A stretch of DNA of 64,000 nucleotides, taken from positions 62,001 through 126,000 of the forward strand of contig BCJJ01000018.1 in NCBI GenBank assembly GCA_039545355.1. The letters run 5' to 3'. How positions within the stretch are numbered: position 1 is the first letter of the stretch; each line of letters begins with the position of its first letter. Below are positions 25,901 through 36,626 of this stretch, in pieces. The translations under genes and the position numbers were made by a program. Under the pieces are notes generated by a model, which saw nothing but the letters and a program-made list of their open reading frames with translations, had not been told where the DNA came from and made no database searches. Origin of the DNA: Trichosporon coremiiforme. Taxonomy: Eukaryota; Basidiomycota; Tremellomycetes; Trichosporonales; Trichosporonaceae.

Positions 25901-27138
25901 CACCCACTGCTGTCTAGAGTCCAGAGTCTAGAGGCATGCATGAGATCCATGACAGGACGCACCGGCGGCCTGGCGACCTGACGGTTGGCGGTCAACCAAA
26001 TCTTAACCCGGCTCGCTGCTTCCCGCTCAAGCCGTATCCGTTCCGGATCAGGACCCTGTTGCCTCTTCCGGAAGCTGGCAAGACAGTCAGACGCGCCACG
26101 CGTAGCCCCTAACGTAGTGCTCTTCTGTAATTGATCTACGGTAGCCTCGGGGGGACGCTCGGGGGATATGCGCGTTCGTGTTAACACCTTAGTGCCCTTT
26201 ACAGCTTGTGGATGATGAGGGATGATGGGGGGGGGGGNGAAGGGAGGGGAGGTGAGGTGAGGTGGGGTCTGGACTTGGATAGAGGCCACCCGGGAGCTTG
26301 TATTCTAGGTTCGCTGTTGGAAGCGACACGGGCGCCACCACCTGGCCGCTTGACATGTCCACCACCCCTTCCTCTCTCATAGACTGATATGAAGCTGGAT
26401 CCGAGCATACGGGGGGTTATGAGTTTATGAACAGGTGGTAACTCCCGAAGCGCCCCGAGAACCCGAGGGCCATGTCTTCAACTCTCCTCGCACTCGAGCG
26501 CGCAAGACCTACGCGTTTGAGACAGTCACTCCTTCTATCGCGCGCCGCAGCATGCCGCTTCCGCGAGTCAGTGGCGTCGGGCACATTTCTCGGGCCGCGT
26601 CGTGATCAATACCTGCGGCTGATGGGTTTTTGAGCGTCGTGTGCTCTTGATCGTCTCTTGATCGACTCTCGTTCACCTCCTGATCACTGACTTGCTTAGA
26701 TCAACGCTCGATTGCCTGGTTGAATGTACAGTGTACAGGGTTGATTCCAGTCCCTTCCCGACGTGTTCACCAGGTGCTACGATGGAAAGGAGGCATCCCG
26801 AGTCCAGACAAGAGACTAATTTAGGAGCCACACCTAATTTGCACCTGCTCTGGGTCCCGTAGACGAACGGGTAGAGTCGTCGCAATGTCCAAGAAAGATG
26901 CATGCAAGTCTCCTTACCGGCATAGTCCGCAAGAGACAGGTTACAGTTGATACACTAATACAAAGAGAGTCCTATCATTATCATCCTCCTCCCTCTCCTC
27001 GGCACTGAATGTCTAAGCATTGAAGCGATAATGAATGAATGTCTTTTTCTCCTCCTGGCTGTATCCTCGTACACCTCAACTCCCCGTCTCTTACACGTAC
27101 ACCTCCTCGTACGGCTACAGTTACAATCGCCTGCTCTT
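22973..27138. other. 4.2-kb intergenic region, no supportable gene
   Basis: Between the divergent side of the wall-protein gene and the 3' end of the kinesin gene. The 22973-23110 part is G-rich on the plus strand (CT-rich leader for the wall-protein gene). I find no chain of in-phase exons, no protein-family motif, no tRNA and no transposon ORF. One undetermined base (n) sits at 26238 after a run of G, so the local sequence is uncertain. The end of the kinesin transcript is likely within 26940-27138 (TATCATTATCATCC region). Confidence 0.4.
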
Positions 27139-30100
27139 CTAGCGCAGCCGCTGTCTGCGCGGGATATTGCCCCCTTCGCCGAGCACATTGAGCTTGGGGA
27201 TCTCGGTGCTGTCTATCCGCTTGCTCTTGGGGCGCTTGCCGTTCATCGAGTTCACCAGGGGCTCCCTGTCCTCGACGGCCGTGCTGGAGCTGCTCGTCGT
27301 ACGGGACAGAGGGGGAAGACTGGTGGCTGGTCGCAGCTCGGGCCGCATCTGTGTCTCCTTCACGTCTGGCGGTGGGGCGTGCGCGTCTGCGGGCGAACGA
27401 GGACGGCTACCTGCTGACCGCGCTGAACGGCCCGATGCCGCAGACAGGGCGGAGGTGGCAGAGGCGGCGGAGACAGCGGAACCGACACTAGCGGCGCTGG
27501 TGTGCGAGACGTCGCCGTCCTCGTCGGCTGAGAAGGAGCGCTTCAACGGCGACGCCACGACTGTCGGCGCGGAGCGGAAGCCGCGCAGGAGCGACTCGCG
27601 CGGACCGGTCCGCTCCCAGCTGGGAATCGCCCACTGACGTTTGCGCGGCGTAGAGCCAGTCGGCTCGTCCTGCCGCAAGTTGGACAGGAAGGAGTCCGTC
27701 GCGTCGCTGATCTCCTCGATCTTGCGCTTCGCTGAGTGGTGCGCGGCGGCTGAGGCTTCGGAAGAGGTGGCGTGCTAAGCGTAAGCATGGTAGCGATGTG
27801 TGAGAAGGGCGATGACTTACCGAGTCGAGTAATGTCGAAGTCAGTGTCGCAATGTCGTCCGCGCCCGCGCGGACTCGTTGACTTGACAACTCGAAACTCG
27901 CCTGGCTGTTCGACCGGAGAGAGGCAATGGTAGAAGCCTGCTCCTCCGCCGTCTCGGTGACGTTAGACTCGACTGTTTTGTCAGCACACACTCGATGCTG
28001 CGACACCCACGTCCCTCGGCCTGTTCCGTGATGAGGCTGCAGAATCCCTCAACGTTCTCGACGTGGAAGCGGGCCTGTTCGCTCGCCTCGGATGCGTACT
28101 CCTCCAGGCTCGACTGGAGACCGCGCTCAGCATCTGCGAGGGCGCGCTGGCCGTTGCCGCGCTGGCCCTCGAAGGCGTCCTTCTGAGCCGCCATCTGGCG
28201 CGAGAACGTCTCCATCGACGCTGCGCCCTTGTCAATCGCGGCGGACTGGGAGACCTTGAACGCCTGCACTTCGCGGAGACCAGCATCGTTGCCGGCCTGG
28301 ATCTTGCCGATTGCAGAGCGCAAGCTCGTATTCTGCGCATCCGCTGCACCCGTGATCAGATTGGTGACGCCTGCGATAAGGTCCTCGCGCAGCTTGGTCG
28401 TCTCCGTATCCTTGTCGATGAGGAGCTGCGTGAGTTGCTGGTTCTGCTGGCGCAGGCGGGCGATCTCAGCCTCAGCGGCAGAATTTGACTGCTGCTTCGC
28501 GGCCTGCAGTGTCTCGTTCTGCGCCGTGTTCAGCGTGCGTGCGGCGGAGAGAACGGCCTCGACGACGTCGGCAGTCGAGTTGATTACGTTGCTGACGGAA
28601 GACAGGTGCTTCTGCTGCTGCACAAGAAGCTCCTCGCCCATCTTCGTGAAGCGCTCGGTCGCCGCCTCGGCGTGCGAGCGGACGGCAGACAGCACCTCAG
28701 CTTTAACGGCGAGAATGGCGGCGGCGCGGTCGGCAGTCTGCGCTGCGCCATGCTCAGTGCTGCCCTGCAGCGTCGACACGAGCTGCTCAAACATCCTAAA
28801 GGAAGTGTCAAGGTCGGCCAGGTGTCGCTCAGATTCCTGAAGTCAGCTATCGCCGTGATCGTACTAACTCACCTCTGCCCCTCGTTGGGCGTAGCTCTGC
28901 ATGTCGCTCTGGATCGTGTTGCCAAAGTCGGTCTGGACCGAGTGCAGCTGGGACAAGTCACTCTGCAAGACTTGGAAAAGGGACCGCATGTCGCTGCCGA
29001 AGCGAGAAGACGACTCTGAGTTGCCATCGAGGACGGTCGCCATGCGCTCGACCTTGTCGTGGAGGCTGTCGACGTCGTGAACACTATCCACTGCGACGGA
29101 ACGGAGCTCGCCAGCAACGACGTTCAGCCTCTCCTCTCCACGCTGGTACGCCTCGCTGACGACGCGCTCCTGGGCGAGGTCGAGGAGAGCCTTGTCCACG
29201 TCGACCTTGGCTTTCTCGAGCAGACCATTCAACTGCTGCTCGGCCTCTCGCGCAACCTTGAGCTCTGAGTCAGCTTTGACGAAGCGGTCGGTCAGCTTCT
29301 CGAACTCGGCCTTGCGCGTCTTGAGCTCAACCTCGATGGCGGTGACGCGTTGGCGCGCCTCGTCGTAGTCGCTCTTCTGGCGCTGCTGGCTCCGCTGCAG
29401 GTCCTTGTAGTTCTCGGGGTCCATCCAGATACCGTTCTTCTCGCGCGTCGCAAACAGATCAGCCTTGAGACGCTCAATTTCGGTCAGGTACTCCTTCAGC
29501 AGGCCGGCTTTGGTCATGTGCGAGTTGACCTCGGGACGGTTCTTGATCGACTTGGCGCGGAGGGCGTAATCGAGCGTCGAGAGCGTCTCCTCCATGTTGG
29601 ATCTGGTCGGCGAGACATTTGCGATGATGCACGTCTTTGTCCGTCCGCCGAGCGAGTCTTGCAGCAGTCGCGTGAGCTTCGACTCTCGATACGGCACATG
29701 GTGGCTCTTGTCGACGAGGGCGGAAATGACGCGGCCGAGCGTGAGGAGCGACTGGTTGATCATACCTGCCTCCCGGGCGCGCTTGTTCTCGGCGCCGGAG
29801 CGGCCAATGGCCTCGGAACCGGCCAAGTCGACGAGATTGAATTTGCCGGTGCGGATAAGGTCCTCGCCCTTGTCGGCCGAAGTCTCCTTTACGGAGACAT
29901 TGAGGGTAAAGATGGAGTGGGATCGCGATGACACCGAGTTCATCTTGGTCTCAGCTGTCTGTCTTCGCTGCGTGCCCTTGTTCAGCAACGCCAGGCCGCT
30001 CTTGACGTCGGGCACGCCGGCTTCCTCGAGGCCCTGGATCATGACGCCGCCCTTCTTTGCCGTGTCGTCAAAGATCTTGATCTGGGACCCGCCCGTGTAG

Positions 30101-30845
30101 TCCTTGTACTGTGGCGCGAGGAGATCGCGGAGCTCCTCATTGTACAGCTCGACGTAGGATGCTCGGACAGAGTAGTCCGGGTTCTCCTGCGCATCGAGGA
30201 GTGCAAACAGCCGGTGCAGCACTCGCGGAATGATGCCTGCCTCGGTCGACGGTTCCATCAATGGTGTCGGTTCGACATCACCTGCCATCGTGTACCTGGT
30301 TGTTAGCTCTTCAAGCATCCTCGGACTTACGTCTTCCCCGTACCCGTTTGTCCGTAGGCGAAGATGGTGCAGTTGTAGCCTGCAAGCACCTCGTCGAGCA
30401 TGCTCTCCGCGACCTCGTTGAAGACCATTGTCTGGTCAGCCTCAGGCCCAAAGACCTTGTCGAAGGGATACGTCTTGGTGTTTCCGCTGCCGTGGTTGTA
30501 GTTGCTAGCTGTGGTGAAGGTGGAAGCGGCAGCGGCAGCTGCGACAGGGCTCGTCTCGACAGTGATGTTCTTAGTGAGCGGCCCGCCCGTGGTGGCGATG
30601 ACTGGTGTCGCCTCGTCAATCTCCTTCTGTGACCGGCCTCGGCACCTGACGACGACATGGATGTTTGTCTCGCTTGCCTCTGAGGCGAGCTTAACAGCGT
30701 TGGGTCCGGGCGTGAACCCCGTTGTGGTCGCTCTCCTAGGCGTTCCGGGTGGCGGCATGGATGACTGTGTTCGTGCGATGCGGGATCCGGCGGCTAAAGA
30801 TACTGGCCTGCTGGCGGTGCGCCCCGTTGTTGGTCGGCGCGACAT
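27139..30845 (-). CDS. Kinesin-5 (BimC/Eg5/Cin8 family) mitotic spindle motor
   Basis: Plus-end directed homotetrameric motor that slides antiparallel microtubules to separate spindle poles. Minus-strand exons 30331-30845, 28873-30295, 28011-28836, 27821-27972 and 27139-27774 join in phase to 1183 residues. The motor domain (about 60-430) has [12 protein letters not shown], the P-loop GQTGTGKT (about 165-172, split by intron 1), switch [12 protein letters not shown], switch [11 protein letters not shown] and the neck [13 protein letters not shown] characteristic of kinesin-5. A long coiled-coil stalk follows. The tail carries the BimC box [20 protein letters not shown] (about 1010-1030), whose Thr is the conserved Cdk1 site. 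The first true ATG is at 30845; the next upstream in-frame triplet is TTG. The L5/loop-2 area has a Thr/Ala-rich insert. It shares a 299-nt divergent promoter with AFG1. Very secure. Confidence 0.96.
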
Positions 30846-31144
30846 GGTGGATAGTTCTCGCAAGGTGGATGGGGGTTGTTTGTGTCTGGGAAAGAAGTCA
30901 ATCGCGTTCCTCGGTTTGTTGTTGACAACAATCAGCGCTAATGACGGAGGTATATTTCACACCACGTGACAACCACGCAGACCGTGATGACGGGTTTAGA
31001 GCCATGTGGCAGATAACCCTATAAGCTGGCTGTCGCTAGAGCCTCGGTAATACCAGTCCCCGACACCGAGTGACGTTTGTGTTTCCTCGCTCTCACAGTC
31101 TCGTCTTCTCGCACGTCAACAATCGACCAGCGACCAGCGACACA
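30846..31144. promoter_or_regulatory. Divergent promoter between kinesin-5 and AFG1
   Basis: 299 nt separate the two start codons. The region includes GGAGGTATATTTCAC near 30945 and a pyrimidine/AC-rich leader immediately before the AFG1 ATG (CGACACAATG). No individual operator can be assigned. Confidence 0.4.
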
Positions 31145-32897
31145 ATGTACACCCGCCGCCTCACTGCCGGCGTCAACGCGGCTCGAGCCGCGCGATCCGC
31201 CCGTGCGGCCGCCCCCGCCGTGCGCCCGACACCGCGAGCTGCCGCAGCTCAGACGCAGCGCCCGACGCAGACACGTTCGCTGCAGACATCGGCGCCGCTG
31301 CGGAATCTGCACGCGCAGGCGCAGGACGTCGTGACCGACGACTCCAAGAGCGGCATGGGCTCGCACGCCGCAGCAGAGAAGAAGATGCAGGACGCCGAGG
31401 CTGCGGCGTCGTTCTCTGGTGCGTTACTCGTAACGAAGCGGAGGTGGGCACTCCTGCTGCCTCAGCCTCCTCGAGCTGTAGATTTGAGGACTACAGCTAA
31501 TGCCAGACCCGATGACACGGTATGAGTACCTTGTCCGGACGGGGGTGCTGCGCGCCGACCCCCACCAGAAGGCGATCATCCAGAAGCTGCAGGACTTCCA
31601 CGAGGAGCTGCGGCACTACGACCCCGGACCGATCCCAGAGGGGGAGGCAAAGGTGGAGCCGAGCTTCGTGAGTTGCTTCGATGACCTCTAAACTGACAGC
31701 CAGTTTGGCAAGTTCTTCACGCGCTCGCAGGCGGACCACGAGCCGATTATCCCCCTCGAGCAGGTGCCGAAGGGCATGTACCTGTACGGCTCTGTGGGAA
31801 CGGGCAAGACGATGCTGATGGACCTGTTCCACTCGACGCTGCCGCAGCAGTTCCGAAAGGGCGGCAAGTACGGGAGCACGCGCGTGCATTTCCACGCCTT
31901 CATGATCGAGGTCATGAAGCGGATGCACGCCGTGACGGAGAAGTACGCGGCGGAGGGAGACGGGAAGCGGGACGCGATGCCCGAGGTCGCGCGCAGCATT
32001 GCCGCCGACGGGCGCGTGCTCTGCTTCGACGAGTTCCAGGTCACGGATATTGTTACGGCCATGATGCTGCGTGTGCTGTTTGAGCGGCTTACGGATTTCG
32101 GCGTCGTGTCGTTCATCACGTCCAAGTGAGTCACTGCGGCAGCTGTGGTCTTTTCGACGTTAGCTGACTTCAGCCGCCACCCCGACGAGCTATACCAGAA
32201 TGGCCTGCAGCGCGAGCTCTTCATCCCCGCCATCGACCTGATTAAGGAGCGCTTCAACGTCGTCGACCTCGACTCCGGCACCGACTACAGAAAGATCCCC
32301 CGAACCCTGACAAAAGTGTACTACCACCCCCTTGGACCCGAGACGACCTCGGAGATGGACAAGCTCTTCAACGGCCTCGCGTCTGCCGACGTGGACCCGG
32401 AAATCAGACTGGGCCGCAAGCTCTCGCTGTGGGGTCGCGAGGTCGCCGTCCCAGAGTCCAGCGGGCACGTGGCCCGCTTCACGTTCGACGACCTGTGCAA
32501 CCGTCCGCTGTCCGCCTCCGACTATCTCGAGATCACGAAGAACTTCCACACAATCTTCGTCGAGGACATTCCCAAGCTCACGCTTTCCGAGCGCGACCAG
32601 GCGCGGCGCTTCATCACCTTCATCGACGCCGCTTACGAGATGAAGGTGAAGCTCTTCGCGTCCTCTGACGGACCGCTGTACACCATCTTCAGCGCCGACG
32701 ACCCGGAGACGCAGCACGCTGTCTCCCAAAAGCTGGCCGAGATGGGCGCCCCCACCGACGCCAACATCAACCACGAGCTGTTCAGCAGTGATGAGGAGCT
32801 GTTCGCTTTCGCGCGCTGTGTCTCGCGTCTCACGCAGATGGCCACGAAGGAGTGGGCTGACGAGTGCTCCGCCGCTCATCCCGATGAGTTCAAGTGA
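31145..32897 (+). CDS. AFG1: AFG1/LACE1-family mitochondrial AAA ATPase
   Basis: Mitochondrial ATPase that helps remove or degrade misfolded and mitochondrially encoded subunits, notably cytochrome oxidase subunits. Exons 31145-31418, 31507-31667, 31704-32125 and 32174-32897 join in phase to 526 residues, the usual family size. The first 50 residues are Arg/Ala-rich without acids (MYTRRLTAGVNAARAARSA), a classical presequence. The ATPase domain has MTRYEYLVRTGVLRAD, Walker A GSVGTGKT (about 174-181), RVHFHAFM, Walker B VLCFDEFQVTD (about 249) and sensor FITSNRHPDELYQNGLQRELF with the arginine-finger region, followed by FDDLCNRPLSASDYLEI and a C-terminal FASSDGPLYTIF. The 3' region runs towards the convergent carrier gene. 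Identification is secure. Confidence 0.95.
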
Positions 32898-33559
32898 GCG
32901 GGGATTGAGGGGAGGTGGAGAGCCGTATTTGCTGGCTTGATCTCAATCGCCTCCAACAGCAACCCTACCCGCCGCGGCCGCGACAAGGACGCCAGGCGGA
33001 CGAGATTGCTACCTGGTCTGCTAAGGCATCCAAGGCAGCGCGGGCTCAGCATGGACAGAGGCGGAGGGAGGTGTCGGAGAGAACAACGGACATCTTGAGT
33101 CATGTCACCTTCGCCAGCCCTGACAGGCTGGCTTGCGTGGCTGACGTTGTACACACTAGACAAGCTAGATAGAAGCAACATGCATTGGTTTGGGTTACGA
33201 TTTGCAGGGCCGTACGCTTTGCCGCGGTTGATTTGGGGCGTGACGCTACCGGGTTGGCTGAGACAGCTAACTGTCTTCTGCCGGGGGTTGGGGTGTTTAT
33301 AGAATGTGACTAGGTTGGTGTAAAGGCTACGAGGGTGATGCTGGGCTGTGGGTGAGTGGGGAGGTTTGGGGGTTGGACAGGCGTCGACGGATGGACGTGG
33401 ACAGCGCTGAGCGGGGCCGACGGCGATGGAGGATAGGCGATGGATACCCTGGGATGGAGGATAACTCACATCCCTCGGCTCTCGCTCCTCGGCGCTGTAG
33501 TCGACCCTGGGCTGGACGGTTTCGTTGGCAGTGGAGAGTAAGGTGAGGAGACGGCAGTG
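32898..33559. other. Convergent spacer between AFG1 and the mitochondrial carrier
   Basis: 3' flanks of both genes, about 660 nt. No conserved coding signal; open frames on either strand lack family features and splice support. Confidence 0.4.
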
Positions 33560-35910
33560 TTACACCAAACTCTCCTCAGCCATCCACCGCTCACAAGGCC
33601 GAGTATCGATCCATCCGGATGTCCAGTCAACAAGCGTCCACAGCAGTCCGTGCGTGAGCATGCTGCGAATCATGCTAACCCCAAGACCGCGATACAGCCT
33701 CGCCACGCCCGTAAGCAGTGGTTTCGGGTGGGAAGGGTCCGTCCCCCTCACCAGTCTCAGGAACTGGGTCAACGGTGTTCGCGCGGGCAAGCTCGACAGC
33801 GCGCGTTGTTGCGCTTTCGTCTTGATCGCCTGGGGGGTCAGCTCATTCTCACAACACTGCTAGCTGAAGCTACTCACGTCAACGGGGTAGATCAAAGCCC
33901 AGCTCGTGACTCCCGCCAAACTTCCGCAGAGAAACGGCACAAGCTGCACGGGGAGCCATCCCCTCGCCCACTCAGGGAGCTCCCCTTGCTCCCCACTGAC
34001 GCCGCTCATGCCACCACCTCCTCTTCGCCCGAGCCAGTGCCGCATCACGTCGTACTCTGCAAAGTACAGAGCCGTGCCCATCGTGTCGCGCACGAAGTGC
34101 AGCCGGAAACCGGTCCATAGTCCCAATGGACCGGACTTGTCCACGATCAGCTTGACTGCTTGGAGGGTGCTGGGCGGGACGAAGGGTGGTGGTTTCTTCG
34201 CTGCTGCGGCTGCGGAGGTAGCCGTGGCCCGAGAGGACTCGGCGGCTGCAGCGGCGGCTCGAGAAGATTCGGCAGCCGAAGTGGCTGCTGGTTGTGGGGC
34301 CGCAGAGGCGCCGGCCGGAGCAGCCTGCGCCCGGACTTTGGAGGCACCCTCGGCCGGGCCGTAGAGTTCCGGGTGACTGTCGCGGTAGATCTGGTACTCG
34401 AGTTGTCTCCGGACCTGTAGCGAGCGTCAGCCAAGCCCCTCTCTCTCGCCATTAACGACAACCCACCTTGACAAGCTCGAACGGCGCCGAGCCAACACAA
34501 ACCACGGCTCCAGACGCCGCACCGGCAAGCAAACTCGTCAGCGCGACATCCAGCGTCGAGTCCTTGTTCAGTATCCCGAGCCGGAGGTTGATCCACGGCG
34601 TCTTGCCGCTCGCGTCCGTCGTGTTCTCGACCGTCCCCGGCTCAGAGTTCAGGATCCGCTTCGTCGCGCTGTAGATGCTGAACGAGATGGTGCGGACGAT
34701 GCTGATCGTGATGAGCGGGAGGGGGAAGCCGCGCCAGAGTCTGACGTTAGCGATGCAAGCGGAGCACGCGCTAGCGCGCGGAGCGATGGAGCGATGGAGC
34801 GTAGGTTTAGAGCTGCGGGGGGAGATCGGGCTGCAGTTGCGAGGGATGATGGTGGTTGCCAAAACTCGAGGCCCATCGCAGCCACGGCTCCCGAGACGAG
34901 CGCGACTGCGGGCGATCACCGTCGATCAAACCGGCTGCGTTCATGACGCCCGTCTCCAGTCGTTCGTCTCTCCCTCCGATCCCTCCGGATAACCTTCTGA
35001 AGAACGCCCAACCTCTTGCCGCAGCACAGCACAGCACCAGCCGCGCAGGCCACGCACGCCTCGGGCCAACGGCCCTCGGCTCGTACTCACCCACCAACAC
35101 CCTCCTCCTTGATGACCTCGCGCGCGAGACGGGGGATGGTCAGGTTTTCCCGCGAGCTTTGGAGTCGGGATTTGAGCGAGTCGAGCTGCGCGTTAGCAAG
35201 TGCGAGTGCGAGCGAAGCGAGCACGAGCGGAAGGGCGGAGCGAGCGTGTGATCAAGAGGCAGGCGGAACAATCCAATCCTCTGTCTCTCTCTCTCCACCA
35301 CATCCTCCGCGTTCTCTCTAACCCCTTCGCTCTCTCAGACCTCTCCGCTAGCTCAAGTCACGGGGAGTTCATTCCCGCAGAACAAAGCAAGAGGGAGTCA
35401 GAACTCAACGGGAGAGTTCTCGGCGAGACGATGAGAGTTAGAGGAGTTGAGGAGATGAGAGTGGGAGGAATTGCGGCACACCTAGCGCGCCGCGGAACGG
35501 CAGACTTACAGGAAACCCAGCGAATGTGGAAACGATCGATGCCGTCGTGGCCGAGACGACCGTCTTGTGGTCTGCCCGTTAGCTCAACTCTGAGGTTTGT
35601 ATCCCCGGGATGAGAGGCGCTTATCGCGTCCATCTCATGTCCATCTCATCTCATCGCTCCAACCTCCGAACTCCGTACGATGACGCTGTCAGACTTCTGG
35701 GCTCGGCCTCTGCGTCACTACACCAGAGTTGGCGAGTGCAGCAGTGAAAGAACAGTCCCGAACTCGGAGTTGTAGGCCAATGGAGACGATGCGATCCCGC
35801 ACGTTCGCCGAGCGTCCTCGGACTCGGGACTCCGCTTCTCGTTACATGCACTCGCCGAGGCCGCCTTCGGCGACCTCAGCTCGGGACTCACCAATCAGCC
35901 ACTGATCCAT
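33560..35910 (-). CDS. Mitochondrial carrier family (SLC25) protein with linker insertion
   Basis: Inner-membrane solute carrier of unknown substrate. Minus-strand exons 35892-35910, 35510-35571, 35091-35185, 34467-34740, 33878-34414 and 33560-33829 join in phase to 418 residues. All three Px(D/E)xx(K/R) repeat signatures are present and each lies next to an intron: AGFP-LDSLKSRLQ (repeat 1), SAPFELVKVRRQLE (repeat 2) and YPVDAIKTKAQ (repeat 3). Each is followed by the matching helix end (LWRGFPLPLI, LWTGFRLHFVRDTMG, LYRGLGVSMIRSM). The length exceeds the usual 300 residues because of an Ala/Ser/Pro low-complexity insert of about 70 residues after repeat 2 (ASAAPQPAATSAAESSRAA). The first exon is only 19 nt and introns 1-3 are 320-350 nt, long for this genome. 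Sequence flavour is nearest the carnitine/ornithine-like branch, but the substrate is not assigned. Confidence 0.87.
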
Positions 35911-36626
35911 CCCAACCGCTCGTCGAGCCCACGCCCCATCCCCCGTCGGGAGTGGTGGTGCCGCCTCGCTCCTGTCATCAGCCCCGCTCTCATCTTGACT
36001 CGACTTACGGTCCCGCCATTCTGTCAGGCGTCGTCGGCGGGGCAGCTGTTCTTCTCCCCTTACTGCTGCTGTATCAAGGGTAACAGGCGGAGATGGGGCC
36101 GAGGACCGGGGATTAGACTGTGCAAGAAGAAAGGGAGATTCGTGAGAGCAACTCGAAACTGAGGTTGTTGGACTGGAACTGTGGAGATTGGAGTTCGCGG
36201 CTGCTTGCACTAGCCGATCCACCGGGCAACCGGTCGGACGGATATCTCCCTGGCCCCTTGGCCAATGCCTATGAGGCCATTTGCTTCCGTCTACTTCTTG
36301 CGGACTCAGGAACACAGGTTGCATCACCGTCATACCTCGGTGTGCACGCTGCATGCCTGATCAGCTGACACCTCATGTCCATTGTGGAGCACCACCGCTC
36401 AAAAACTCAAAGAAATCAAGGGGGAATAACATCGTCCGGCTTTTTGGCGGTCTACGGCCGGAGAACAGATACGGTATAATGTAAAAACTACGGACTGCGT
36501 CTCGGAGATGGCGGCGCCGCACAGAGAAGCACAGAAACTCAAGCTCAGTGCTCATAGCTCCGCGAGGCACCTCTCATCGCCCTCGGCGTCCTCTCGGCGC
36601 TATCGCGCGTCGAGCCCGCCTCGGGC
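35911..36626. other. Spacer: carrier promoter and 3' flank of the LEA-like gene
   Basis: About 700 nt. The part from 36370 to 36500 is AT-richer (AAAAACTCAAAGAAATCAAGG, ATGTAAAAACTACGG) and probably lies 3' of the minus-strand LEA-like gene only if its transcript extends past 36627; otherwise it belongs to the carrier promoter. No gene recognised. Confidence 0.35.

Noticed and set aside
30846..30863. Kinesin-5 start six codons above 30845
   Set aside because: The upstream triplet is TTG; the first ATG is at 30845.
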